A DNA stretch of 17,061 bases, from contig CAIRNC010000073.1 of NCBI GenBank assembly GCA_903879875.1, positions 1 through 17,061 on the forward strand. Direction: 5' to 3'. The stretch is from an uncultured Bacteroidota bacterium. GTDB lineage: Bacteria > Bacteroidota > Bacteroidia > Flavobacteriales > Flavobacteriaceae. The notes beneath the pieces were generated by a model that saw only the letters and a program-made list of their open reading frames with translations, had not been told where the DNA came from and made no database searches. Below are positions 6,301-14,800 of the stretch, one piece after another (positions within the stretch are counted from its first letter, which is position 1; every line of letters begins with the position of its first letter). The position numbers were made by a program, and so were the translations under genes.

Positions 6301-6840
6301 CTACTTTTTATTGGCAGTTGGCGGATATTGAGCCAAAATTTTATCGACAAATTCTTTAATGTTTTCGTCTTTCTTTTCACGATTTTTTGTCAAATCGCCT
6401 TGACCTTCGCCTTGCCAAATCATTTCTTTCTTTTTCGCATCAATCAAATCAATGTATAAAGTGCCTTCGGTTGAAGAAGATACTGTTGTTTGACCTGCAA
6501 ATCCATAAGGATTCCATCCAAATCCCCATCCATATCCCCAACCTGAGTTGAATTGATTTACATTTATTTGCTCTCTGGATTTGGTAAAAATATTAATCAG
6601 CAAATCGGGATTTTCACTTTTTGTAAAACCTTTTGCAATCATAATTTCATCTATAGAACGTAAAATTCTTTTTTTGTCTAAATCCGAAATTTCCACTTTG
6701 TCAATTCCTGCTTTATAATAAGCAAAAGTTTTAAATTTAGAAAAATCAACATTTTTGTCAAAGTCGGCATTTACTCGAACTGCTTCACATGAAGCTAATA
6801 AAAACAAAAACACCACTGGAATAAATTTAATTGTTTTCAT
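6301..6840 (-). CDS. DUF4136-type lipoprotein
   Basis: 179 residues with a lipoprotein signal peptide: hydrophobic stretch then LLASC, lipidated Cys18. The mature part starts with NADFDKNVDFSKFKTFAYY (24-42), which is the opening signature I associate with DUF4136, followed by KRILRSIDEIMIAKGF and GTLYIDLIDAKKKEMIWQG (126-144), the usual end of that domain. A glycine/aromatic stretch GWGYGWGFGWNPYG (100-113) sits in the middle as a flexible loop. Function of the family is unknown; it should be anchored in the outer membrane or periplasm. The gene is 52 bases downstream of hutU on the same strand, with no clear promoter between them, and ends near a terminator. Confidence 0.85.
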   Translation of the reverse strand: MKTIKFIPVVFLFLLASCEAVRVNADFDKNVDFSKFKTFAYYKAGIDKVEISDLDKKRILRSIDEIMIAKGFTKSENPDLLINIFTKSREQINVNQFNSGWGYGWGFGWNPYGFAGQTTVSSSTEGTLYIDLIDAKKKEMIWQGEGQGDLTKNREKKDENIKEFVDKILAQYPPTANKK

Positions 6841-6892
6841 AATTTAGTTTGTTTAATTGTTAGATATCATATAGTTAAACTTTTGGTTTTGA

Positions 6893-8875
6893 TCAAATGT
6901 CTAATAAACCATCTTCCACTTTATTAGGAATGGTTACTTTTAATAACGGTTGGGTTTCCATGGCTCTTTTAATTGCAAAAATAGCGCCTTCGTTTCTAGC
7001 CCAACTTCTTCTTGAAATTCCATTGTTGACATCCCAGAAAAGCATTGATTCTAAACGTCTTGAAGCCTCTTTTGAGCCATCAAGCACCATGCCAAAACCG
7101 CCATTAATTACTTCGCCCCAGCCAACTCCTCCGCCATTGTGGATAGAAACCCAAGTAGCGCCTCGGAAACTGTCTCCGATAACGTTTTGGATGGCCATAT
7201 CGGCAGTGAAACGCGAACCGTCATAAATATTAGAAGTTTCTCTGTAAGGCGAATCGGTTCCTGAAACATCGTGGTGGTCACGACCTAAAATGATGTATCC
7301 AATTTCACTACGAGCAATGGCTTGATTGAACGCTTCTGCGATTTTTATTCGACCTTCGGCATCGGCATAAAGGATACGAGCTTGTGAGCCCACCACTAAT
7401 TTATTTTCTTGAGCACCTTTTATCCATTGGATGTTATCCGCCATCTGTTGTTGGATTTCGGCAGGAGAATTCTTCATCATTTCTTCTAAAACATCGCAAG
7501 CAATTTTGTCTGTTTTATCTAAATCTTCTGGATTTCCAGAAGCACAAACCCAACGGAAAGGACCGAAACCATAATCGAAACACATCGGTCCCATGATGTC
7601 TTGCACATAGCTGTTGTATTTGAAATCAATATGATTTTCGGCAAAAACATCGGCACCAGCACGTGATGCTTCTAGTAAAAAGGCATTTCCATAGTCGAAG
7701 AAATAAGTGCCTTTGGCCGTATGTTTGTTGATTGCTGTGGCATGACGGCGCAATGTTTTTTGAACTTCTTCTTTGAATTTATTAGGATTGTTGGCCATCA
7801 AATCGTTGGATTCTTCAAAAGTATAACCAATTGGATAATAACCGCCAGCCCATGGATTGTGAAGCGAAGTTTGGTCGGAACCCAAATCGATATGCAAATT
7901 TTCTTGGTCAAAACGTTCCCAAACATCGACTACATTTCCTAGATAAGCAATGGAAACTACTTCTTGATTTTCTAAGGCGCTTTTAACTCTTGGTACTAAT
8001 TGTTCAATGTTTTCAACCACTTCGTTTATCCAACCTTGTGAATGACGAATGTGTGTAATTTTTGGATTAACCTCGGCACAAACGGTAACGCAACCCGCGA
8101 TGTTTCCAGCTTTTGGTTGTGCGCCCGACATTCCGCCAAGTCCAGAAGTTACAAATAATCCGCCTTTTGGCGATTTTTTTATTTTTCTGAAACCGTTTAA
8201 AACGGTGATAGTTGTTCCGTGAACAATTCCTTGTGGACCAATATACATATAACTTCCAGCGGTCATTTGGCCGTATTGAGAAACTCCTAAAGCATTCATT
8301 TTTTCCCAATCATCGGGTTTGGAATAGTTTGGAATTACCATTCCGTTGGTAACCACAACTCTTGGCGCTTCTTTATGCGATGGAAATAAACCCATAGGAT
8401 GACCCGAATACATGGCTAATGTTTGCTCTTCAGTCATTTCTGCCAAATATTTCATTGTCAATAAATATTGCGCCCAATTGGAAAATACAGCGCCATTTCC
8501 ACCATAGGTAATCAATTCGTGAGGATGTTGCGCAACGGCATAATCCAGATTGTTTTGAATCATGAGCATAATGGCTTTTGCTTGTTCGCATTTTCCAGGA
8601 TATTCAGAAATTGGACGTGCATACATCTTATAATCTGGACGTAGGCGATACATATAGATTCTTCCGTAAGTTTCTAATTCGGCTTTGAATTCGGGAAGTA
8701 ATTCGGCATGATGTTGGGGTTCAAAATACCGAAGTGCATTTCGGAGCGCCAGTTTTTTTTCCTCGTCAGAAAGTATTTCTTTTCGCTTCGGTGCGTGATT
8801 TATTTCGGTTTCATAAGGTTTCGGATTCGGTAAAACCGAAGGAATTCCTTGTTGTATTTGTTCTTGAAAAGTCAT
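6893..8875 (-). CDS. hutU: Urocanate hydratase (urocanase), long form
   Basis: 660 residues. It adds water to urocanate to give imidazolone propionate, the second step of histidine breakdown, with tightly bound NAD. Motifs: YGGNGAVFSNW (124-134), SGLGGMSGAQPKAG (244-257), HNPWAGGYYP (339-348), CFDYGFGPFRWVC (432-444), GRDHHDVSGTDSP (531-543) and HNGGGVGWGEVINGG (579-593). The classic bacterial urocanase is about 555 residues and has FQGLPARICW with the active-site Cys (Cys410 in Pseudomonas, from memory). Here the aligned segment is VVGSQARILY (494-503), with Leu where the Cys would be. The longer length and GSQARILY resemble animal UROC1, so this is a known subgroup rather than a damaged gene. 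hutH, hutI and hutG are not in the window. The DUF5522 gene lies 54 bases upstream. Confidence 0.95.
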   Translation of the reverse strand: MTFQEQIQQGIPSVLPNPKPYETEINHAPKRKEILSDEEKKLALRNALRYFEPQHHAELLPEFKAELETYGRIYMYRLRPDYKMYARPISEYPGKCEQAKAIMLMIQNNLDYAVAQHPHELITYGGNGAVFSNWAQYLLTMKYLAEMTEEQTLAMYSGHPMGLFPSHKEAPRVVVTNGMVIPNYSKPDDWEKMNALGVSQYGQMTAGSYMYIGPQGIVHGTTITVLNGFRKIKKSPKGGLFVTSGLGGMSGAQPKAGNIAGCVTVCAEVNPKITHIRHSQGWINEVVENIEQLVPRVKSALENQEVVSIAYLGNVVDVWERFDQENLHIDLGSDQTSLHNPWAGGYYPIGYTFEESNDLMANNPNKFKEEVQKTLRRHATAINKHTAKGTYFFDYGNAFLLEASRAGADVFAENHIDFKYNSYVQDIMGPMCFDYGFGPFRWVCASGNPEDLDKTDKIACDVLEEMMKNSPAEIQQQMADNIQWIKGAQENKLVVGSQARILYADAEGRIKIAEAFNQAIARSEIGYIILGRDHHDVSGTDSPYRETSNIYDGSRFTADMAIQNVIGDSFRGATWVSIHNGGGVGWGEVINGGFGMVLDGSKEASRRLESMLFWDVNNGISRRSWARNEGAIFAIKRAMETQPLLKVTIPNKVEDGLLDI

Positions 8876-8910
8876 ATTTGCGTTTATAAGTTTAGGAGAT
8901 TATAAGATTA

Positions 8911-8939
8911 GAACTAATTTTCTAATGAACTAATTTTCT
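8911..8939. repeat. Short direct repeat, two 13-bp copies
   Basis: GAACTAATTTTCT occurs at 8911-8923 and again at 8927-8939, separated by AAT. The second copy overlaps the last codons of the DUF5522 gene. It may be a chance duplication by slippage. Confidence 0.7.
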
Positions 8940-9115
8940 CGTTTTCTAATTGTATTCGTTTTTTTATCAAATCCGTAAGGACAATGTTTGCAACCACTCT
9001 TACAACAATAACCCCGTTTTAAATGGTATTTTTCGGTAAAACATTTATAACCTTCGGGCGAATAATAAAAATCTTCGCCTTCGATTACTATTTTTTCGTT
9101 ATTTTGCTCCTTCAT
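8930..9115 (-). CDS. DUF5522 small cysteine-rich protein
   Basis: 61 residues. The segment EGEDFYYSPEGYKCFTEKYH (12-31) followed by RGYCCKSGCKHCPYG (34-48) is the pattern I associate with DUF5522: a Cys-Cys pair, Cys at +4 and a CxxCPY end. The clustered cysteines (24, 37, 38, 42, 45) suggest metal binding. No function is known. The protein has no signal peptide. A minus-strand TAAATTTG (9121-9128) matches the -7 consensus but lies only five bases from the ATG, so it would give a leaderless transcript if real. The gene is just upstream of hutU on the same strand, and co-transcription is likely. Confidence 0.85.
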   Translation of the reverse strand: MKEQNNEKIVIEGEDFYYSPEGYKCFTEKYHLKRGYCCKSGCKHCPYGFDKKTNTIRKREN

Positions 9116-9225
9116 AACGACAAATTTAAAGACTTTATCATTAATGTTAGTTAACGTTAGGAAATATTTAATTTAGAAATGTATTTATCCCATTTTATTA
9201 TTTAGAATTGAAACCCCAGAACAGC

Positions 9226-10134
9226 ATGATAAATATAGAAAATCAATTTTTTTTTAAGGACGAAGCTCAAAATATTGAAGTATTTATAAAACGGGAAGAC
9301 TTGATTCATCCTTTTATTTCAGGGAATAAATTTCGAAAGTTGAAATACAATTTGCTTCAAGCAAAAAAGGAAAAACAAGCTGCTTTATTGACTTTTGGAG
9401 GTGCATTTTCTAATCATATTGCTGCAGCGGCTTATGCTGGACACGAGTATGGATTTAAAACAATTGGCGTTATTCGTGGCGATGAACTTTTTAATAAAAT
9501 TAATGAAAATCCAACCTTGCAATTTGCTCAGAAATGCGGCATGCAATTGGAATTTGTTTCACGGGAAGACTATCGTTTGAAAACAGAAACTCATTTTATT
9601 GAGAAGTTGCATCAAAAATGGGGCGATTTTTATTTGGTACCAGAAGGAGGAACCAACACTTTCGCCATTAAAGGATGTGAAGAAATTTTACTTGACGGGG
9701 ATTCAAAATTTGATTACATTTGTTGTGCGGTGGGAACTGGCGGTACAATTTCAGGAATTATCAATAGTGCGTTATCTCATCAAAAAGTCTTAGGGTTTCC
9801 AGCTTTGAAAGGCGATTTTTTAAAAGATGAAATTCAGAAATTCACTACCCAAGAGCATTGGGAATTAATAACGGAATATCATTTTGGGGGCTATGGAAAA
9901 GTAGATTCAACTCTAATTTCATTTATTAATACTAGCTTTGCAACAAATAAAATTCCTTTGGATCCAATATATACAGGTAAAATGGCGTTTGGAGTTATAG
10001 ATTTAATTCAAAAAAAATATTTTCCTAAAAACGCTAAAATACTGATGATACATACGGGTGGATTACAAGGTATTCAAGGCATGAATATAAAATTGAAAAA
10101 TAAAAACCTACAAACAATAGTTTACAATGATTAA
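9226..10134 (+). CDS. PLP-dependent enzyme of the ACC deaminase / D-cysteine desulfhydrase family
   Basis: 302 residues from ATG 9226; a TTG at 9208 in frame would add six residues and is less likely. Fold type II PLP enzyme: IKREDLIHPFISGNKFRKL (21-39) contains the cofactor lysine Lys35 in GNK, TFGGAFSNH (56-64) forms the substrate loop, and CAVGTGGTISG (167-177) binds the phosphate. Family members deaminate 1-aminocyclopropane-1-carboxylate or desulfurate D-cysteine, releasing ammonia and a keto acid. Which reaction this one performs is not decided by the sequence; a D-amino-acid role is the more likely guess in a flavobacterium. It is slightly shorter than the usual 325-340 residues. Its end overlaps the next gene by eight bases. 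Confidence 0.88.
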   Translation: MINIENQFFFKDEAQNIEVFIKREDLIHPFISGNKFRKLKYNLLQAKKEKQAALLTFGGAFSNHIAAAAYAGHEYGFKTIGVIRGDELFNKINENPTLQFAQKCGMQLEFVSREDYRLKTETHFIEKLHQKWGDFYLVPEGGTNTFAIKGCEEILLDGDSKFDYICCAVGTGGTISGIINSALSHQKVLGFPALKGDFLKDEIQKFTTQEHWELITEYHFGGYGKVDSTLISFINTSFATNKIPLDPIYTGKMAFGVIDLIQKKYFPKNAKILMIHTGGLQGIQGMNIKLKNKNLQTIVYND

Positions 10135-10978
10135 AAAAGCACTTATCCTATTCGTTATTTTTAGTTTGATAGCTTGTCATTCTACACAAACAGTGGTTAG
10201 AACAACCAAAAAAGTTACTGTAGCGCCAAGAAAAACAGTAACACACATTCCAAAAAACAATCCCGAAAATACTTCAAGTAACAAACCTAGAACCACCGAA
10301 ACCATGGAATCGACTTCAAAAACGGTGGTTTATACTGAAGTGGTAAACGATTATATCTTGAAATACAAAGATATTGCCATGAACAACATGCGAAAAAACG
10401 GCATACCAGCCAGTATCATTTTAGCACAAGGCATACTAGAATCGGGTGCTGGAAAAGGCAATTTAGCACTTATTGCCAACAATCATTTTGGAATAAAATG
10501 TCATGAAAATTGGACAGGAGAAACCGTAAATTATGATGATGATGCCGCTCAAGAATGTTTTAGAAAATACAATGATCCTGCAGAATCTTATAGCGATCAC
10601 GCTTCCTTTTTAACTTCAAGAAAGCGTTATGCCAATTTATTTGAGCTACCCAAAGGCGATTATGCCGCTTGGGCAAAAGGATTAAAAGCAGATGGCTACG
10701 CAACGGACCCCAAATACCCCGATAAATTGATTACTTATATTGAACGATATAATTTACATCAATATGATGCACAGGTTTTAGGAATTGAATTCAAGCCCAT
10801 AGAAAAGAAAGAAATACTAATTGTTAGCAGTGAAGACCGTTCGCTATATGAAGTGCAAAAAGGAGACACCCTCTATTCCATCTCCAAAAAATTCAATCTA
10901 ACCATTGAAGAACTTATGAAAAAAAATAATCTTTCCGACAACGCCCTAGCACTCGGACAGAAACTCAAAGTGAACTAA
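10127..10978 (+). CDS. Lipoprotein N-acetylglucosaminidase (GH73/FlgJ-like) with C-terminal LysM
   Basis: 283 residues. The signal peptide ends in LIAC with lipidated Cys17. A Thr/Lys/Pro-rich linker spans about 20-65. The glucosaminidase domain covers about 70-215, with the catalytic Glu105 in SIILAQGILESGAGKG (96-111) and NNHFGIKC (118-125) typical of the family, which cuts the GlcNAc-MurNAc bond in peptidoglycan. A LysM domain closes the protein (240-283: YEVQKGDTLYSISKKFNLT). The enzyme should sit in the periplasm, tethered to a membrane, and remodel the cell wall. The ATG lies inside the end of the PLP enzyme gene, so the two are translationally coupled. A terminator follows at 11009-11044. 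Confidence 0.92.
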   Translation: MIKKALILFVIFSLIACHSTQTVVRTTKKVTVAPRKTVTHIPKNNPENTSSNKPRTTETMESTSKTVVYTEVVNDYILKYKDIAMNNMRKNGIPASIILAQGILESGAGKGNLALIANNHFGIKCHENWTGETVNYDDDAAQECFRKYNDPAESYSDHASFLTSRKRYANLFELPKGDYAAWAKGLKADGYATDPKYPDKLITYIERYNLHQYDAQVLGIEFKPIEKKEILIVSSEDRSLYEVQKGDTLYSISKKFNLTIEELMKKNNLSDNALALGQKLKVN

Positions 10979-11008
10979 TTTCTTACAGCAAGTTGCACAT
11001 ATAAAACC

Positions 11009-11044
11009 AAAAAACTCCAAAACATTATTGTGTTGGAGTTTTTT
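11009..11044. terminator. Bidirectional intrinsic terminator after the glucosaminidase gene
   Basis: AAAAAACTCCAA (11009-11020) pairs with TTGGAGTTTTTT (11033-11044) around a 12-base loop. It has a poly-A side and a poly-T side. Confidence 0.85.
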
Positions 11045-11133
11045 AGTTGTTAATTAAAAGAAAAAATAGTAAGAAAAACTCCGATTTTTATGATACATCC
11101 AGTGTCTATTTAGCATTAACTCATTTAATGAAA

Positions 11134-11167
11134 CAAGCCGCCTCTATTTTGAGCCGGCTTGATTTTT
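11134..11167 (+). terminator. Second hairpin with T-run
   Basis: CAAGCCG (11134-11140) pairs with CGGCTTG (11155-11161), with an inner CTC/GAG extension after one C-C mismatch, followed by ATTTTT. The T-run is on the plus strand; on the minus strand there is only a weak U tract, so it may help either gene. Confidence 0.55.
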
Positions 11168-11276
11168 CAACTTATTTTACACTGCTTTTAAATGTTCTTT
11201 GATACTTAATTCAACTATATAGGTTTAATTATGATGCAAATACTTTAAAAGAATGTAATTTTATATTCTAATTTTA

Positions 11277-14200
11277 CTAATCTATAACAATTCTTTTCAC
11301 AATTCTTTTTTCTCCATCTTGAACATTTACAAGATAAACTCCAGATTGAATGGCATCCAACTGTAAGTTTTGTGAAAACAGCCCATTGTTATTGTATTTT
11401 TTATCAAAAATAATTCTGCCTCTTAAATCATATACAGCAATATTTACATCATTGTTTGAATTTGAGTTGAATTGAATGGTAAAATTACCTTTGTTTGGAT
11501 TTGGGAAAATAGCAAAATCCTTAAATTCATTTTCAGTTACAGCTAGAGCTTGAAAACCACAAACTTGAATGTTCCAACCATTTAAAGTACCGCCTTGTCC
11601 ATTAGTTCCGTCTATAATTTGTAACGTCCATGTTCCTGCAGATGAATTTCCATTGTATACAGCTAAATCTTGAATAGCACGCACAGTTTGTGAAATTCCA
11701 GGGTTTGCTCCGCATACAAATTCTAAAGCAGCATCGTCGAAAGTAGCATTAATATTTTGACTAGATGTTGTACATGGATTAGCAAATAAATAAATCATAT
11801 TGCTTGAAGGATCTGAAATTATAGCTGTCAAATCATTAATTCTAGTATGAGACAAGTCCATTCCAATATTTACATCTGCAATTGTAGTTCCTGTAGGAAT
11901 TGTTATGGTTGAAGTAACGGTTGGTGTTCCTGAAGAAGAAATTGTAAGAGGTAAATCTGTTGGATAATAAGTTGTACAAACGGTTTGTCCTGTAGTAAAT
12001 TTATATGTAGAACTATATGACCCACTACAACCTAGGTTTTTAGGTAAAACTCTCCAAAAATAATTTGTTCCTTCTAATAAACCTGTCGCATTAAAATTCG
12101 TAGTTGTAACAGTTACTGAACTAACGATGTTAGTAAAAGTATTGTCAGTTGCTATCTGAACTTCATATGAGTTTGCATTTGAACTAGTCCCCCAAGATAG
12201 TGGTACTGTTGTAGCTACTCCTTCAGATAAATCACCCGGAGAATTTAAAGCGAAAGTTCCAAAACCAGCATTAAAAATTTCTAAATATATAGGAACCGTT
12301 TTTGAAGTTGCTCCAGAAGTTGCTATTACAGTTAAAGGATAAACAGCAGGAGTCACATTATTTGTATTACTAATAGTTAGCATTATATTGCCACTAGCTG
12401 TTGCTGTATTTGGTGAAAAAGTACCTACAGCTCCAGATGGTAATCCAGTTACTGCAAATGTAGTTGTTCCTGTAAATCCAGCGTAAGCAGTATATGGAAT
12501 TGTATAAACGGCGTTAATTCCTTGGCATACTTGTTTATTTTGTCCATCGGCAAGTCCATCAAATCCTACAGCAAATGAACTTGTTGCCGCTGTAATTGTA
12601 AAGTTAGCATTTGACATGTCATAGAATACATGATTGTAACCTTTTATAATAATTCTGTTAGTAGCACCAACATTATTAGGAACTGTAATTGTTTCAGAAC
12701 CATCATTAGGTACTTTACTTGCCAATAATGTCGTGAATGTAGTACCTCCATTTGTAGACAAATAGATATCTACATAGGCTGCATTAATTCCATTTGCAGT
12801 AGTTCCAGCAACTGCCCATGTAACGGTTTGATTTGACCCCACCGCCCATGAAACGGCAGTATTAGGTGTGCTAACTAAAAAGGGACCTGCAGAAGCATTT
12901 ACGGTAATAAGTGTAGCATCACTTCCTGTTAAACCACCACCAACTTTATTGTCTCTAGCAGTTAATGTAAAATTCAATGTTCTTCCTACAGAACTTAATG
13001 CCTCCATTAAGATGGCTGGATTTGTTCCTGAAGTGACAGCACCAGTTGATGTACTTGCATTAGCAATCACTCTTGCAATTGGTGGGAAATATCTCGATGG
13101 GGAAGTAACAGGTGTATAAGATCTCCAATTAGGACCACCAAATTTTGTTGCAGACGCTGCACTTGAAGCAGATGTTTCAGTTGTGGCGGTATCCATTTGT
13201 TCCCAACAATAAGTAAGTGCGTCTCCGTTAGTATCTGTTGCACTTCCAGTCAAAATAAATGGAGTGCTTTTTGGAATGGTATAGTTTATTCCAGCATTTA
13301 CTATAGGAGCAGCATTAGCTAAAGGCGTTCTAACTGGACACGTTTTGGTTAACATATTCTGTTCTATTTGATGAATCGAAGCATAATGAAAATAGGCATT
13401 AGAATGTGCTTGAATATCATAGTTTGTTATTCCTGCATAACCCATAATTGTAGATCCAGAACCAGGTTCAACGTTAACACCAACTCCTTCAACATTATGA
13501 GAAAAGGTATGATTTCCTCCAAATTGATGCCCCATTTCATGTGCTACATAGTCAATATCAAAATTATCGCCAGAAGCTGCTCCTGAGCCGGGAGAGGTAA
13601 AACCGCTGCCTTTTTGACCATTAACACAAACACAACCAATACATCCAGCATTTCCTCCACCTCCGGAATTTCCAAATAAATGACCAATGTCATATACTGA
13701 ATTTCCTAACACATTATTTAAATTGTTTTGTAACTCCGCATTCCACGCACCAGCAGCACCAGCAGTTCCAGCAGAATAAGGGTCAGTCGCCGCATTTGTA
13801 TAAATAATTGCCGTATTGTTTGCAATAATATTCATGTGAATAGAAAGGTCTTTTTCAAAAACTCCATTTACACGAGTCATTGTAGTGTTCATTCTTGCTA
13901 AAGCACCTGCAACTGTTCCCGGTGAAACAGCACCATATTCTCCTGTACAAGACAACGCTAATCTGAAAGTTAACATTTCTAATGTGCCAGATCGTCTTGA
14001 TGTAATTTGATTGTTTAAGGATGTTGTTAAAGCAGTGTCTTCTGTACTACAAGTAAAAGGTAATTTACCTTTAGTTCTTGATGCATTATATACCGCATAA
14101 GTAGTAGCATCTTCTGAATAAGGTTCCATGAATTCGTCAGCTTTATCAGCTCTAAAAATCATGGTGCTAATTCCTTGTGGAGACAAACTCATACGCAAAA

Positions 14201-14567
14201 TTGCAGTTTCGTCGGTTAAACTTTTTCCTACATATGATCTAATTTCAGGAAATTGAACTTGTAATGCAGCTTCAAAATTAGAAGCTTCAAATACATCAAA
14301 TGACTCTAATTGCCCTTCAGCATTTGGCAATGTAATTCGAACTGCTTTTTTAGACAAAAATCGATCTTCTGCCTTTGCTAAAATTTGTTTCATAGGCTCC
14401 ATATTAAGCTGAAACAACTTGAATTCTGTTGGAAAAGAAGGACGTTTGCTACTTTCTGAAACAACAATAGTTTTGTTTTTTGTAACGGACCATAAAGCAT
14501 CTGTTTGGGCATATCCACCTAGGAATATAAACATCAAAGCGGTTGCTAGGAGTACTGTTTTTTTCAT
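11277..14567 (-). CDS. Secreted reprolysin-like zinc metalloprotease with P-domain and T9SS type A sorting domain
   Basis: 1096 residues. Signal peptide 1-20 (ends GGYAQ). A propeptide-like region runs to about 190. The catalytic domain contains HEMGHQFGGNH at 343-353: zinc ligands His343, His347, His353 and catalytic Glu344, with the met-turn STIMGYAG around Met375 (metzincin class). Cysteines 309, 312 and 314 just before it could form disulfides. After about 420 come Ig/PKD-like and fibronectin III-like beta domains (LSWGTSSNANSYEVQIA about residues 790-806). A proprotein-convertase P-domain follows at about 865-1007, with DLSHTRINDLTAIISDP and GTWTLQIIDG. The last ~78 residues (FAIFPNPNKGNF ... 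VKRIVID) are a Por-type sorting domain, so the enzyme is exported by type IX secretion, the system that needs PorT. Likely an extracellular protease; substrate unknown. Confidence 0.92.
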   Translation of the reverse strand: MKKTVLLATALMFIFLGGYAQTDALWSVTKNKTIVVSESSKRPSFPTEFKLFQLNMEPMKQILAKAEDRFLSKKAVRITLPNAEGQLESFDVFEASNFEAALQVQFPEIRSYVGKSLTDETAILRMSLSPQGISTMIFRADKADEFMEPYSEDATTYAVYNASRTKGKLPFTCSTEDTALTTSLNNQITSRRSGTLEMLTFRLALSCTGEYGAVSPGTVAGALARMNTTMTRVNGVFEKDLSIHMNIIANNTAIIYTNAATDPYSAGTAGAAGAWNAELQNNLNNVLGNSVYDIGHLFGNSGGGGNAGCIGCVCVNGQKGSGFTSPGSGAASGDNFDIDYVAHEMGHQFGGNHTFSHNVEGVGVNVEPGSGSTIMGYAGITNYDIQAHSNAYFHYASIHQIEQNMLTKTCPVRTPLANAAPIVNAGINYTIPKSTPFILTGSATDTNGDALTYCWEQMDTATTETSASSAASATKFGGPNWRSYTPVTSPSRYFPPIARVIANASTSTGAVTSGTNPAILMEALSSVGRTLNFTLTARDNKVGGGLTGSDATLITVNASAGPFLVSTPNTAVSWAVGSNQTVTWAVAGTTANGINAAYVDIYLSTNGGTTFTTLLASKVPNDGSETITVPNNVGATNRIIIKGYNHVFYDMSNANFTITAATSSFAVGFDGLADGQNKQVCQGINAVYTIPYTAYAGFTGTTTFAVTGLPSGAVGTFSPNTATASGNIMLTISNTNNVTPAVYPLTVIATSGATSKTVPIYLEIFNAGFGTFALNSPGDLSEGVATTVPLSWGTSSNANSYEVQIATDNTFTNIVSSVTVTTTNFNATGLLEGTNYFWRVLPKNLGCSGSYSSTYKFTTGQTVCTTYYPTDLPLTISSSGTPTVTSTITIPTGTTIADVNIGMDLSHTRINDLTAIISDPSSNMIYLFANPCTTSSQNINATFDDAALEFVCGANPGISQTVRAIQDLAVYNGNSSAGTWTLQIIDGTNGQGGTLNGWNIQVCGFQALAVTENEFKDFAIFPNPNKGNFTIQFNSNSNNDVNIAVYDLRGRIIFDKKYNNNGLFSQNLQLDAIQSGVYLVNVQDGEKRIVKRIVID

Positions 14568-14608
14568 TCTTATTTGATTTTTAGTTTGGTTAATTCTATA
14601 TAAGTGTC

Positions 14609-14616
14609 CAAATATA
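14609..14616 (-). promoter_or_regulatory. -7 promoter element for the metalloprotease
   Basis: The minus strand reads TATATTTG, an exact TAnnTTTG match, 41 bases before the ATG at 14567. The -33 element is unclear, and AT-rich DNA gives such matches by chance. Confidence 0.4.
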
Positions 14617-14715
14617 TTAAAAAAGCAAATTCTAAACTATTAATTGAATGAAAACAAAAATTAATTAACATAATTTAGACTAAAATCATTGTTGTCTAAT
14701 AACCGAAAATAAAAA

Positions 14716-14737
14716 AGAAGCCCTAACAAGGGCTTCT
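14716..14737 (-). terminator. Intrinsic terminator for hisS
   Basis: AGAAGCCCT (14716-14724) pairs with AGGGCTTCT (14729-14737) with a four-base loop. On the minus strand it is followed by TTTTTATTTT, which places it downstream of hisS. Confidence 0.85.
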
Positions 14738-14800
14738 CTATAAAAATTAGTTCTGTCGTCCCGAATAATAATGCAATCGGCAATACTGTTGGTAGATGAA

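Larger units (their letters stand above)
10979..11276. other. Intergenic region with two hairpins between convergent genes
   Basis: 298 bases between two genes that face each other. It contains the terminators at 11009-11044 and 11134-11167 and no credible ORF or RNA gene. Confidence 0.7.

Noticed and set aside
8067..8309. 80-residue minus-strand ORF and other ORFs inside hutU
   Set aside because: These are out-of-frame shadows of the urocanase gene.
9145..9160. Operator-like GTTAAC palindrome upstream of the PLP enzyme
   Set aside because: The symmetric core is only about 6-8 bases in AT-rich DNA; it is likely chance.
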